From Belnapia rosea (GTDB lineage Bacteria; Pseudomonadota; Alphaproteobacteria; Acetobacterales; Acetobacteraceae), in contig NZ_FMZX01000004.1 in NCBI RefSeq assembly GCF_900101615.1, positions 172,777 through 236,776 of the forward strand: a stretch of 64,000 bases of DNA, read 5' to 3'. Every line of letters begins with the position of its first letter. Positions within the stretch are counted from its first letter, which is position 1. This document shows positions 44,711 to 53,055 of this stretch, in pieces. Both the position numbers and the translations under genes were made by a program. The notes below the pieces were generated by a model that did no database searches, was not told where the DNA came from, and saw only the letters and a program-made list of their open reading frames with translations.

Positions 44711-44758
44711 GCGGGACGTGTCCTTGCTTGGCCGTGTCCCGCCGAGGCTAGAGCGGTC

Positions 44759-44779
44759 CACCCGTGGCGTACACGGGTG
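44759..44779 (-). terminator. Hairpin downstream of asd
   Basis: A perfect 8-bp stem (CACCCGTG at 44759-44766, complement at 44772-44779) with a 5-nt loop lies 13 bp after the asd stop and before the desulfhydrase start. Confidence 0.5.
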
Positions 44780-44791
44780 AACCGCAGGCGG

Positions 44792-45793
44792 TCAGCCCGC
44801 CAGCCGGAGCCGCTCGGCGATCTGCACGGCATTGAGTGCCGCGCCCTTCAGCAGCTGGTCGCCGCAGAGGAAGAGGTCGAGGCCGCAATCGCCGAAGACC
44901 GGGTTGGCCCGGATGCGGCCAGCCTCGACATCGTCCTGGCCGGTCGCGGTGATCGGCATCGGGTAGAGCTGGGCGGCGGGGTCGTCCACCACCTTCACCC
45001 CGGCGGCCTTGGCGAGTACGGCGCGGGCCGCCTCCGGCGTCACCGGCCGCTCGGTCTCGATCGTCACCGCCTCGGCATGGACGCGGAAGGTCGGGATGCG
45101 GACGGCGGTGCAGGAGATCAGCAGGTCCGGCAGGCCCATGATCTTCCGGCTCTCCCAGGCGACCTTCATCTCCTCCCGCGTATAGGCGTTCGGCTGGAAG
45201 CTATCGATCTGGGGGATGACGTTGAAGGCGAGGGGGTGGGCGAAGACCTCATGCCCGGCCGGGCCGCCCTCCAGCAGAACCCGGCGCGTCTCCCGCTCCA
45301 GCTCCGCCATGCCCTCGGCGCCGGCGCCGCTGGCCGCCTGGTAGGTGGAGACGATGACGCGCCTGAGGCCGAAGGCCTGGCGCAGCGGCTCCAGCGCGAC
45401 CACCAGGATGGCGGTGGTGCAATTGGGGTTGGCGATCAGCCGGTGGTTGCCGATGGCCGCGGCATTCACCTCCGGCACCACCAGCGGAACGTCCTGCTCC
45501 AGCCGGAAGGCAGAGGAATTGTCCACCACGGCGACGCCCGCCTCGGCCAGGGCGCGCGCATGGGCCTTGGCGAAGTCGCCGGAGACGGCGAGCAGGGCGA
45601 GGTCCAGGTTGCGGGCCGCCTCAAGGCTATAGGCCTCGATGGTGATCTCGCCCCAGGGCGTTTTCTGCTTGGTGCCGGCGCTGCGGGTGGAGGCGAAGAG
45701 GCACAGCTCCGTCACGGGGAAGCGCCGCTTGGCCAGCACCTCCACCAATTCCTTGCCGACCGCGCCCGTGGCTCCGATCACGCCAACCCGCAT
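44792..45793 (-). CDS. asd: Aspartate-semialdehyde dehydrogenase
   Basis: A 333-residue NADP-dependent enzyme that reduces aspartyl phosphate to the semialdehyde, the branch point to lysine/diaminopimelate, threonine and methionine. [16 protein letters not shown] binds NADP; Cys125 in [10 protein letters not shown] is the nucleophile; [14 protein letters not shown] and the HAEA segment ([13 protein letters not shown]) complete the active site. Length is normal. It is divergent from lysS and, with lysA further left, reflects the same pathway without forming one operon. Confidence 0.95.
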   Translation of the reverse strand: MRVGVIGATGAVGKELVEVLAKRRFPVTELCLFASTRSAGTKQKTPWGEITIEAYSLEAARNLDLALLAVSGDFAKAHARALAEAGVAVVDNSSAFRLEQDVPLVVPEVNAAAIGNHRLIANPNCTTAILVVALEPLRQAFGLRRVIVSTYQAASGAGAEGMAELERETRRVLLEGGPAGHEVFAHPLAFNVIPQIDSFQPNAYTREEMKVAWESRKIMGLPDLLISCTAVRIPTFRVHAEAVTIETERPVTPEAARAVLAKAAGVKVVDDPAAQLYPMPITATGQDDVEAGRIRANPVFGDCGLDLFLCGDQLLKGAALNAVQIAERLRLAG

Positions 45794-45944
45794 GGCACCC
45801 TTCTCTCCTGTGTAGGTCCTGCCCGATTAGCGCAGGCCGGCTCTCAATTCTACAAAGGCCTGACCCCGGCCCGGGCCGGTCTGCCATGCATCGGGGGCGG
45901 TGTCCTGCGTTGACCGCACCGCCGCCCCCTGCCATCTGCCCTGC

Positions 45945-47537
45945 ATGAGCGCCGATCCATCCCTCCGCAACGTCAAGGCCTGGCCCTTCGAGGAAGCCGC
46001 CAAGGTCGCCGACCGGCTGGCCGCCGCGCCGAAACCGGAGGGCGGCCCGAAGGGCGCCTTGTTCCAGACCGGCTATGGCCCCTCCGGCCTGCCGCATATC
46101 GGCACCTTCGGCGAGGTGGCGCGGACCACCTGGGTGCGGCGCGCCTTCGAGCGGATGACCGGCCTGCCCGCCCGGCTGCTGGCCTTCTCCGATGACATGG
46201 ATGGGTTGCGGAAGGTCCCGGACAACGTGCCGAACAAGGCGATGCTCGCCGGGTATCTCGGCCGGCCGCTGACCGCCATCCCCGACCCCTTCGGGACGCA
46301 TGACAGTTTCGGGGCGCACAACAATGCCCGGCTGCAGGCCTTCCTCGATACCTTCGGCTTCGATTACGAATTCGCCTCCTCGACCGACTACTACCGCAGC
46401 GGCCGGTTCGATGCGGCCCTGCTGCGGATGGCGGAGCGGCATGAGGAGGTGCGGGGAGTGATCCTGCCGACCCTCGGCCCCGACCGCCGCGCCACCTATT
46501 CGCCCTTCCTGCCGATCCATCCCGAGACCGGCATCGTCATGCAGGTGCCGATGGAGGAGGTCCGTCCGGCGGAGGATCTGCTGGTCTGGACCGACCCGCA
46601 GACGGGCAAGCGTCATGGCACGCGCATCACCGGCGGCCATGCCAAGGCGCAGTGGAAGGCGGACTGGGCATTGCGCTGGTACGCGCTTGGCGTCGATTAC
46701 GAGATGTCGGGCAAGGATCTGATCGATTCCGTCCGCCTCTCGGGGCAGATCTGCCGCATCCTCGGCGGAACTCCGCCGGCTGGATTCACCTATGAACTGT
46801 TCCTGGACGAGCAGGGGCAGAAGATCAGCAAGTCGAAGGGCAACGGCCTCACCATCGAGGAATGGCTGCGCTACGCTCCGCCCGAGAGCCTCGCCCAGTT
46901 CATGTACGGCCAGCCGCAGCGGGCGAAGCGGCTGTTCTTCGACGTCATCCCCCGCGCGGTGGACGACTACCTGGCCAATCTCGAGAAGCTGAAGGCGGCA
47001 TCCGGGGATACCCACCCCGGCACCAACCCGGCCTGGCACATCCATGGCGGCAGCAGCAACGACCCGGGCTCGCCCATCTCCTTCGCCATGCTGCTGAACC
47101 TCGCCAGCGTGGTGAATGCGGAGGGGCCGGAGATCCTCTGGGGCTTCATCGGCAGATACGCCCCCGGCGTCACCGCCGAGAGCCACCCGATGCTGGCGCG
47201 GCTGGCGGAGCATGCCGTTGCCTATTACCGGGACTTCGTCGCGCCCCAGAAGCGGCACCGGCCGCCGGGCGCGCTGGAGCGGGCGGCGCTGGAGGACCTG
47301 CTCGGCGCGCTGCGAACCTTGCCGGCCGAGAGCGATGCCGAGGCGATCCAGACGCTGCTCTACGAGGTTGGCAAGCGGCATGAATTCGCCAGCCTGCGGG
47401 ACTGGTTCTCCTGCCTCTACCAGGTGCTGCTCGGCCAGCAGGAAGGGCCGCGCTTCGGCGGCTTCGTGGCCCTCTACGGCATCCCCGGCACGATCGGCCT
47501 GATCGAGGCGGCCCTGGCTCGGGGGGACGCGGCCTAG
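45945..47537 (+). CDS. lysS: Class I lysyl-tRNA synthetase
   Basis: A 530-residue enzyme that charges tRNA-Lys. It is the archaeal-type class I form, not the usual bacterial class II: the HIGH box is in [13 protein letters not shown] and the KMSKS box is [10 protein letters not shown], followed by an all-helical anticodon-binding part. This type is common in alphaproteobacteria. The start at 45945 ([17 protein letters not shown]) fits family N-termini. Its stop shares a base with the GTG of the MprF-like gene, so the supplier of Lys-tRNA is translationally coupled to an MprF relative. Confidence 0.94.
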   Translation: MSADPSLRNVKAWPFEEAAKVADRLAAAPKPEGGPKGALFQTGYGPSGLPHIGTFGEVARTTWVRRAFERMTGLPARLLAFSDDMDGLRKVPDNVPNKAMLAGYLGRPLTAIPDPFGTHDSFGAHNNARLQAFLDTFGFDYEFASSTDYYRSGRFDAALLRMAERHEEVRGVILPTLGPDRRATYSPFLPIHPETGIVMQVPMEEVRPAEDLLVWTDPQTGKRHGTRITGGHAKAQWKADWALRWYALGVDYEMSGKDLIDSVRLSGQICRILGGTPPAGFTYELFLDEQGQKISKSKGNGLTIEEWLRYAPPESLAQFMYGQPQRAKRLFFDVIPRAVDDYLANLEKLKAASGDTHPGTNPAWHIHGGSSNDPGSPISFAMLLNLASVVNAEGPEILWGFIGRYAPGVTAESHPMLARLAEHAVAYYRDFVAPQKRHRPPGALERAALEDLLGALRTLPAESDAEAIQTLLYEVGKRHEFASLRDWFSCLYQVLLGQQEGPRFGGFVALYGIPGTIGLIEAALARGDAA

Positions 47538-49462
47538 TGTCCCGCCTGCTGGTCTGGCTGCGCCGGCATGGGGCGACGGTGTTCGGCCTCGTGCTGCTCG
47601 TCGGCGCGCTCTATGTGGTGCAGAAGGAATTCCGGGGCCTGTCGGTCGCGGAGATCCGCGAGGCGATGGGGAAGCTGTCCGCCAGCGCGCTCTGGATGGC
47701 CGGCGGGCTCACCGTGCTCGCCTATCTGGTGCTGGCGGCCTACGACAAATTGGGGTCGAGATATGCCGGGCGACCGGTCTCCTGGCCGAAATCCCTGCTC
47801 GCCTCCTTCTGCGGCTACTCGCTGGCGCATAACCTCGGCTTCGCCGCGGTCTCCGGTGCGGCGGTGCGCTACCGGCTCTACTCCGCCTGGGGGCTGACGC
47901 CGCTCGAGATCGCCAAGGTGGTGGGCTTCACCAGCCTGACCTTCGGCCTGGGCGGCATGGCGCTGGGCGGCCTTGTGCTGATGTTCGAGCCGGAGGTGGT
48001 GCCCTGGTTCGGCAGCAAGCTGCCGCACTGGGCGTTGCAGGCGATGGCGCTGCCGCTCTGGGGCATCGTCGCCACCTATGTGGTGCTCAGCCGGTTCAAG
48101 CGGCATGTGCGCATCCTGAAATACGAGATCGACCTGCCAAGCCCGCGCATGGCGCTGGCGCAGACCCTGCTCGCCACCGTCGACGTGGCGATGACGGCGG
48201 CCATCTTCTATGCGCTGCTGCCGCCGGCGGAGGGGCTGACCTTCCTCCGCTTCGTCGGCATCTACCTTGCCTCCTATGCCGTCGGCATCGCTGCCAGCGT
48301 GCCGGGCGGGCTTGGCGTCTTCGATGGCGCGGTGCTGCTCGGGCTGCAGCCCTACATGCCGGCGCCGGAGGTGATCGGCGCGCTGCTGGTCTTCCGCCTC
48401 TACTACTACATCATTCCGCTCTTTATCGCCGGCGGTCTCTTCGTCTCCTTCGAACTCGGCCAGCGCCGCGGGGTGATGCAGCGGATGAGCGCCTTCGGGC
48501 GGGGGACGGATGCCCTGGAGGTGCCGGCGATCGCCTCGCTCGTTGCCCTGGCCGGTGCCTTGCTGGTCTTCCTCGGCGCCCTCCCGACCAAGGGCACCAT
48601 CATCGAGGAATGGGCCGGGCATATCGCGGCCCTCGCCTCGCATTTCGCCGCCTCGGTGGTGGGTTCGCTGCTGCTGGTGATGGCCTATGGGCTGCTCCGG
48701 CGGCTCACCATCGCCTGGGGCTTCACCTTGTTCCTGCTGGCGAACGGCGCCGGCATCGCCTGGCTGCGCGGTGAGGCCTGGTGGCTCTGGGGCGCCTTCC
48801 TGCTGCTCGGCCTGCTGGTGGCGGCACTGCGCTCCGCCTTCTACCGGGACAGCCGGCTGACGCGGGAACCGCTCTCCTCCGAGGCGCTGGTGCCGCTGCT
48901 GGCGGTGGCTGCCTGCGGCCTCACCCTCGCACTCATCGCCTATGGCGGCAGGGTGGCGGATGAGAGCTGGTGGACCGTGGCGATCTCGCCCCTTGCACCT
49001 GACAGCCTGCGCTTCACCGTCGGCCTGACCGGCGTGCTGCTGCTGATCGCCATGGTCCGGCTGCTGCGCCCGGCGCGCCTCCAGCCCCTGACCTGGGAGC
49101 CCGCGGTGCGGTCCAGGCTGGCCGCGCTGGGCGCCCTGGCCCCGGCCGAGGCGGATGGCGCGGTCTTCGGCGAGGCCGAGCGGGCGGGCTTCGCCTTCCT
49201 GAAGCGCGACAGCGTCTGGCTCGCGCTGGGGGACCCGGCGGGGGACCGCCGGGACGCCATCTCCGCCATCTGGCGCTTCCGCGACATGTGCGAACGGGCC
49301 GGTGTCGACCCGGCCTTCTGGCGCGTCGGGCCCGGCCTGTTGCGGGTCTATGGCGATATCGGGCTGACCGCGGTGTCGCTGGGGGAGGGTTCCCTCTACC
49401 TGGCGCTGCGGGCGGAGCGGGATCTGGCCAAGTTGCGCGAGCTGTTGCCGCGGGAAGCCTGA
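47537..49462 (+). CDS. MprF-like flippase with truncated lysyltransferase domain
   Basis: A 641-residue protein with a GTG start inside the lysS stop. Residues 1-530 are a polytopic membrane region of about 14 helices with MprF/LPG-synthase-TM signatures (AHNLGFAAVSGAAVRYRLYSAWGL, GVFDGAVLLGL, YYYIIPLFIAG). After helix 14 a DUF2156 catalytic domain begins normally (FAFLKRDSVWLALGDPAGDR then WRFRDMCERAGVDPAFW...YGDIGLTAVSLGEG) but ends about 25 residues later. A full MprF has some 850 residues, so most of the second GNAT half with the lysyl-tRNA site is missing. It may still flip lipids; lysyl-phosphatidylglycerol synthesis is doubtful. Confidence 0.85.
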   Translation: MSRLLVWLRRHGATVFGLVLLVGALYVVQKEFRGLSVAEIREAMGKLSASALWMAGGLTVLAYLVLAAYDKLGSRYAGRPVSWPKSLLASFCGYSLAHNLGFAAVSGAAVRYRLYSAWGLTPLEIAKVVGFTSLTFGLGGMALGGLVLMFEPEVVPWFGSKLPHWALQAMALPLWGIVATYVVLSRFKRHVRILKYEIDLPSPRMALAQTLLATVDVAMTAAIFYALLPPAEGLTFLRFVGIYLASYAVGIAASVPGGLGVFDGAVLLGLQPYMPAPEVIGALLVFRLYYYIIPLFIAGGLFVSFELGQRRGVMQRMSAFGRGTDALEVPAIASLVALAGALLVFLGALPTKGTIIEEWAGHIAALASHFAASVVGSLLLVMAYGLLRRLTIAWGFTLFLLANGAGIAWLRGEAWWLWGAFLLLGLLVAALRSAFYRDSRLTREPLSSEALVPLLAVAACGLTLALIAYGGRVADESWWTVAISPLAPDSLRFTVGLTGVLLLIAMVRLLRPARLQPLTWEPAVRSRLAALGALAPAEADGAVFGEAERAGFAFLKRDSVWLALGDPAGDRRDAISAIWRFRDMCERAGVDPAFWRVGPGLLRVYGDIGLTAVSLGEGSLYLALRAERDLAKLRELLPREA

Positions 49463-49471
49463 GCCCACCCG

Positions 49472-50116
49472 CTACTGGGTGCTCCAGACGATCCTGTGCA
49501 TCCAGTTCAGCTCGGCGAGGTCGAAGGTATAGTCGGGATGCGCCGGGTTGAGGCTGCGCAGGTCGATCCGCCGGGCGGATTGGCGCTTCAGCTCCTTGGC
49601 CATCACCTCGCCCTTCTGGGTGCGGACCACGACACGGTCGCCACGGCGGATGGGCGCGCCAGGTGAGACGATGACGATGTCCCCGTCGCGGAAGACGGGC
49701 TCCATGCTCTCGCCCGAGATCTCGAGCGCATAGGCATGCGGGTCGCCCACCTCGGGCACGCCGATCTCGTCCCAGCCGCCGCCGACCGGGAAGCCGCCAT
49801 CGTCGAAGTAACCTTCTCCACCCGCCTGGGCGAGGCCGATCAGCGGGATCCGCCGGCCGAGCCCACCGCGGCCGCGGGGGAGGGCGGCCATGCCGGTGAC
49901 CAGGGCGGCGAAATCCGCCATGCCGGTGCCGGTCGCGGTCAGGACCTTGGCGAGGCTCTCGGTCGAGGGCCAGCGGGCACGGCCATCGGCACCGATGCGC
50001 TTCGACGGGTTGAAGGCGGTGGCGTCGAGCCCGGCCTTGCGGGCGAGGCCGGAGGCCGAAAGCCCGTTCTCGGCAGCCAGCGCGTCGAGCGCGCGCCAGA
50101 TCTCCTCATGCGTCAC
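49472..50116 (-). CDS. XRE-type repressor with S24 peptidase domain (LexA/CI-like)
   Basis: A 213-residue regulator from a GTG at 50116 (THEEIWRALDALAAENGLS); an ATG at 50191 would add 25 residues lacking domain character. An N-terminal helix-turn-helix (SASGLARKAGLDATAFNPSKR) precedes an S24 domain with the cleavage pair Ala98-Gly99 in GLAQAGGEG, Ser137 in SGESMEP and Lys174 in VMAKELK. Such proteins self-cleave when RecA is activated and release their targets. It is divergent from the SOS-boxed operon and next to the T7-like module, so it may control either. Close relatives occur as plain chromosomal genes, so a phage origin is not certain. Confidence 0.85.
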   Translation of the reverse strand: MTHEEIWRALDALAAENGLSASGLARKAGLDATAFNPSKRIGADGRARWPSTESLAKVLTATGTGMADFAALVTGMAALPRGRGGLGRRIPLIGLAQAGGEGYFDDGGFPVGGGWDEIGVPEVGDPHAYALEISGESMEPVFRDGDIVIVSPGAPIRRGDRVVVRTQKGEVMAKELKRQSARRIDLRSLNPAHPDYTFDLAELNWMHRIVWSTQ

Positions 50117-50250
50117 GGCGCAGCCCGTGGCCTGCGCATCGCGCCAGATAGGGTTTGTCTCATGGGCATAACATCCTAGGTGTGGGAACAAAGATCAATA
50201 GGCGAATTTTCCTCTGTTTCCCCTTGCAGGCCGGGCCGGGCGAGGTTTAC

Positions 50251-50265
50251 GTTCCCGAAATGTTC
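50251..50265 (+). promoter_or_regulatory. LexA (SOS) box, GTTC-N7-GTTC
   Basis: GTTC at 50251-50254 and GTTC at 50262-50265 with exactly 7 bp between match the alphaproteobacterial LexA operator. It lies 27 bp before the ATG at 50293 and overlaps a possible -10 region (TTGCAG at 50224-50229, TTTACG at 50246-50251). It implies damage-induced expression of the operon. Confidence 0.65.
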
Positions 50266-50292
50266 CAGTCTGGCGAGAGAGGAAAATCCCCT

Positions 50293-50721
50293 ATGAGCAC
50301 CGTCCAGCCCAGCCGCGCGCCCGGCCGTCTCGCCCAGTCCCGCGAGCAGCCCTTCCACAGCGTGGAAGAGGCCTGGTTCTGGACGATGGCCGCGCTGACC
50401 GCCCGCCGCGATGGTGCGCGCATCGTCTCCGGCGCCGGCCTCGTCACGCGGCCCTGCGAGCCGGACGACGTGATCCGCTGCCTCGACCGGCTCTACCGTC
50501 AGCGGCGGATCGAGCTGCAGCATGCGCGGATCATGCGCATCTGGGGCGAGCGTGGGACCGTGCCCGATCCGCGCCAGCCGCGCGAGGCCGGCGACTGGCG
50601 CCTCTGGACCGAGGCGATGCGCCGGCTCGACTGGCCGCTGCGCGCGAAGGGCATCGTCACCGGCCCGCTGCCGGTCGCCAAGCCGGCGGATATCCTCGAT
50701 TTTCCAGGCGCCGGCGCATGA
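50293..50721 (+). CDS. Conserved hypothetical protein, SOS-boxed operon gene 1
   Basis: A 142-residue cytosolic protein from the ATG at 50293, behind GAGAGAGG. It has a compact, well-conserved-looking core: FHSVEEAWFWTMAALTARRDGAR, CEPDDVIRCLDRLYRQRRIELQHARIMRIWGERG and EAMRRLDWPLRAKGIV. I recall similar proteins in other Rhodospirillales but know no function or named domain. The basic helices and aromatic content could suit DNA or protein binding. Its stop overlaps the ATG of the next gene (ATGA). Confidence 0.7.
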   Translation: MSTVQPSRAPGRLAQSREQPFHSVEEAWFWTMAALTARRDGARIVSGAGLVTRPCEPDDVIRCLDRLYRQRRIELQHARIMRIWGERGTVPDPRQPREAGDWRLWTEAMRRLDWPLRAKGIVTGPLPVAKPADILDFPGAGA

Positions 50722-51158
50722 TGCGGCCGGGGCATCGCAGGGGGGTGCCGCAGCGGGTCTTCATCGTCTTCGGAGGCGGGGCGGACCAGGTCTGGCTGCG
50801 CCCGTTGCGGCCCGGCTTCCGCCACTGCTTCGCCGCGCTCGCCGACGAGGCGGGTTGGACGGTGCTCGACCCGCTGACCGGGCGCCTGGTGGTCTCGCGC
50901 CTCGGCGTGCCGATGGGCTTCGACCTGCCGGGCTTCTACCGTCGTGCCGGGCTCACGGTGCTCGGTCCCTTCCGGCCGTCCGAGCCGCGGGCCCGGTGCC
51001 TGCCGCCACTCGCGCCCTTCTCCTGCGTGGCGCTGTGCCGGGCCGTGCTGGGCGGCGAGGCGCCCTTCGCCATCACGCCGTTCGGTTTGTTCCGTTCTTT
51101 GAACAAAATGGCGGAATCTAGGAAGAATATCTTGACCACGGAATGGAACTGCAGGTAG
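50718..51158 (+). CDS. Hypothetical protein, possible papain-like fold
   Basis: A 146-residue protein translationally coupled to the gene before it. Two short conserved-looking segments stand out, PGFRHCFAAL and FSCVALCRAVLG, linked by WTVLDPLTG. His-Cys near the N-terminus and a Ser-Cys helix start near the C-terminus recall circularly permuted NlpC/P60-type cysteine peptidase or amidase folds, but this is only a resemblance of pattern. Similar genes are seen near phage-like loci. A strong terminator follows the gene. Confidence 0.6.
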   Translation: MMRPGHRRGVPQRVFIVFGGGADQVWLRPLRPGFRHCFAALADEAGWTVLDPLTGRLVVSRLGVPMGFDLPGFYRRAGLTVLGPFRPSEPRARCLPPLAPFSCVALCRAVLGGEAPFAITPFGLFRSLNKMAESRKNILTTEWNCR

Positions 51159-51216
51159 AACATTCCTGCCAACGGGCGATCTGCGCCTGCTGGCCTCCTC
51201 CCGATCCTCCCGACTT

Positions 51217-51254
51217 CCGCGGGCCCGGCCTTCCAGCCGGGCCCGCGGCTTTTT
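51217..51254 (+). terminator. Rho-independent terminator upstream of the virion module
   Basis: A perfect 13-bp GC stem (51217-51229 with 51236-51248), 6-nt loop, then CTTTTT at 51249-51254. This is the most classical terminator of the window. It closes the SOS-boxed operon and separates it from the phage-like genes, unless antitermination occurs. Confidence 0.85.
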
Positions 51255-51299
51255 GGGCCTGGATCGCTCCCGCACTCTCCAAGACCCGAGGTGACGCGC

Positions 51300-51521
51300 A
51301 TGGGTGGCCTGTTCCGTGCCCCGAAGCCGGCGATCGTCGCGCCGCCCCCGGCGCCCGCGCCGGCGGCCGAGACGCCGACCCCAATCCAGGCCCAGCAGGC
51401 CGCCGAGACCGAATCCCGCGCCCGCTCGCGCCGTGGGCTCGAGGGCACCATCGCCACCTCCGGGCGCGGCGTGCTGGCGCCCTTGCCGGCGGCCCCCCGC
51501 AAATCCCTGCTCGGGGAATAG
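51300..51521 (+). CDS. Small phage protein upstream of portal
   Basis: A 73-residue Pro/Ala-rich protein from the ATG at 51300 (GAGG 8 bp upstream; a GTG at 51291 is possible). It reads GGLFRAPKPAIVAPPPAP, a helical middle rich in Gln/Ala/Arg, and RGLEGTIATSGRGVLAPLPA ending KSLLGE. Small proteins with the same layout (GGLFxAPK..., RGxxGTIxTSxxGVL, KxLLG) are common directly before portal genes of podovirus-like elements. Function unknown, perhaps structural. Confidence 0.7.
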   Translation: MGGLFRAPKPAIVAPPPAPAPAAETPTPIQAQQAAETESRARSRRGLEGTIATSGRGVLAPLPAAPRKSLLGE

Positions 51522-51526
51522 CGCGC

Positions 51527-53047
51527 ATGACCCCCGAGGAGATCCTCACCCGCTACCAGGCTGCGCTGGAGCGGCGCCGGCCGCTCGAGCCCGTCTGGCA
51601 GGATTGCTATGCGCATGTCCTGCCCCCGATCGGCCAGGGTGGCGCCCTGTTCGATGCGACGGCGGCCGACGCGGCGGAACAGCTTGCCGCCTCGCTGCTC
51701 GCCGAACTGACCCCGCCCTGGTCCCGCTGGTTCGGCCTCTCCCCCGCCCGCCCGCTGGCCGAGGGCGAGGCCGGCCGTGCCACGGCCGAGGCGCTGGAGG
51801 ACGCCGCCGCCGCGCTGCAGGGGCATTTCGACCGCTCCAATTTCGCGGTCGAGATGCACCAGGCCTTCGTCGAGCTGGTGGTGACCGGCACCGGCGTGCT
51901 GCTGGTGGAGGAGGCTCCGCTCGGCGAGGCTTCGGCCTTCCGCTTCGCCGCCCTGCCGCTGCGCGGCGCGGTGCTGGAGGAAGGGCCGGATGGACGGCTC
52001 GACACCGTCTATCGCCTGTCGCGCCTCACCCCCGGCCAGCTCCGCGCGCGCTTCCGCGAGGCGCCGCCCGAATTGGACCGCGCCGGCGGCGATGCGGCGC
52101 CGCTGCCGTTGCTGGAGGCGCTCTGGGCCGAGCGGGGAGGCACCCGCTATGCCGCCATCCTCACCGCCGACCCCGCCCGGCCGCTGCTGCTGGCCGAGGG
52201 CCGCTTCAACGAGAGCCCCTGCATCGCCTTCCGCTGGCTGAAGGTGCCGGGTGAGCTCTACGGCCGCGGCCCGGTGATGAAGGCGCTGCCGGATATCCGC
52301 ACCGCCAACAAGGTGGTGGAGCTGGTTCTCAAGAACGCCTCCATCGCCGCCACCGGCATCTGGCAGGCCGAGGATGATGGGGTGCTGAACCCGGCGACGG
52401 TGAAGCTCGTCCCCGGTGCCATCATTCCTCGCGCGCCGGGCAGCACCGGCCTGACGCCGCTGGCGGCGCCGGGGAATTTCGACGTGTCCCAGCTCGTGCT
52501 GCAGGACCTGCGGGCCCGCATCCGCGGCGCGCTGCTGGCGGACCGGCTCGGCGTGCTGCAGGCCGGGCCGATGACGGCGACCGAGGTGCTGGAACGCGGC
52601 GCCCAGACCGCCCGCCTGCTCGGCGCCACCTATGGGAGGCTGCAGACCGAGCTGCTGACGCCGCTCGTCACCCGCTGCCTCGGCATCCTCGGCCGGCGTG
52701 GCGAAATCCCACCGCTGCTGCTCGACGGGCGCGAGGTGGCGCTGCGCTACGAGAGCCCGCTCGCCCGCATCCAGGGCCGGGCCGATGCGGCGAACACGCT
52801 GCTCTTCCTCCAGGCGGTCAGCCAGCTCGGCGGCGAGGCCACGCGGCAGGTCGATGCCGCGGCGGCCACGCGCTGGCTGGCCCGCACCCTTGGCGCTCCG
52901 GCCGAGGTGCTGAGCGTGATCGCCGATGACCGGAACGGTCAGAGGCGTGAATCACGCGACCAGGCAACAAGCCGCAGCGTGATCGCCGCGCCTGACCGCG
53001 GCGATCACGCTGCGGCGCCTGCCCCAACCCCCTCCAACCGGGAGTGA
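51527..53047 (+). CDS. Portal (head-tail connector) protein, T7 gp8-like
   Basis: A 506-residue protein forming the dodecameric ring through which DNA enters the head. It begins TPEEILTRYQAALERRRPLEPVWQDCYAHVLP, like Head_tail_con family members, continues with AAEQLAASLLAELTPPWSRWF and ends its core with TATEVLERGAQTARLLGATYGRLQTELLTPLV and a clip/wing region. Length matches T7 gp8 (about 530). The last 60 residues are low-complexity and their codons contain a perfect 20-bp inverted repeat. The scaffold gene follows after 8 bp. Confidence 0.87.
   Translation: MTPEEILTRYQAALERRRPLEPVWQDCYAHVLPPIGQGGALFDATAADAAEQLAASLLAELTPPWSRWFGLSPARPLAEGEAGRATAEALEDAAAALQGHFDRSNFAVEMHQAFVELVVTGTGVLLVEEAPLGEASAFRFAALPLRGAVLEEGPDGRLDTVYRLSRLTPGQLRARFREAPPELDRAGGDAAPLPLLEALWAERGGTRYAAILTADPARPLLLAEGRFNESPCIAFRWLKVPGELYGRGPVMKALPDIRTANKVVELVLKNASIAATGIWQAEDDGVLNPATVKLVPGAIIPRAPGSTGLTPLAAPGNFDVSQLVLQDLRARIRGALLADRLGVLQAGPMTATEVLERGAQTARLLGATYGRLQTELLTPLVTRCLGILGRRGEIPPLLLDGREVALRYESPLARIQGRADAANTLLFLQAVSQLGGEATRQVDAAAATRWLARTLGAPAEVLSVIADDRNGQRRESRDQATSRSVIAAPDRGDHAAAPAPTPSNRE
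52971..53016. repeat. Perfect 20-bp inverted repeat inside portal 3' end
   Basis: Arms at 52971-52990 and 52997-53016 are exact reverse complements with a 6-nt loop (CCTGAC). The structure lies in the coding sequence of the portal tail, just before the scaffold gene, and would form a very stable RNA hairpin. Confidence 0.85.
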
Positions 53048-53055
53048 CCCGACCG

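Noticed and set aside
41384-45913. A + strand open frame of 1509 codons
   Set aside because: It lies antisense to the helicase, desulfhydrase and asd genes, which have clear domains. Its product is His/Gly/Arg/Gln-rich with no motif; long antisense frames are normal in DNA this GC-rich.
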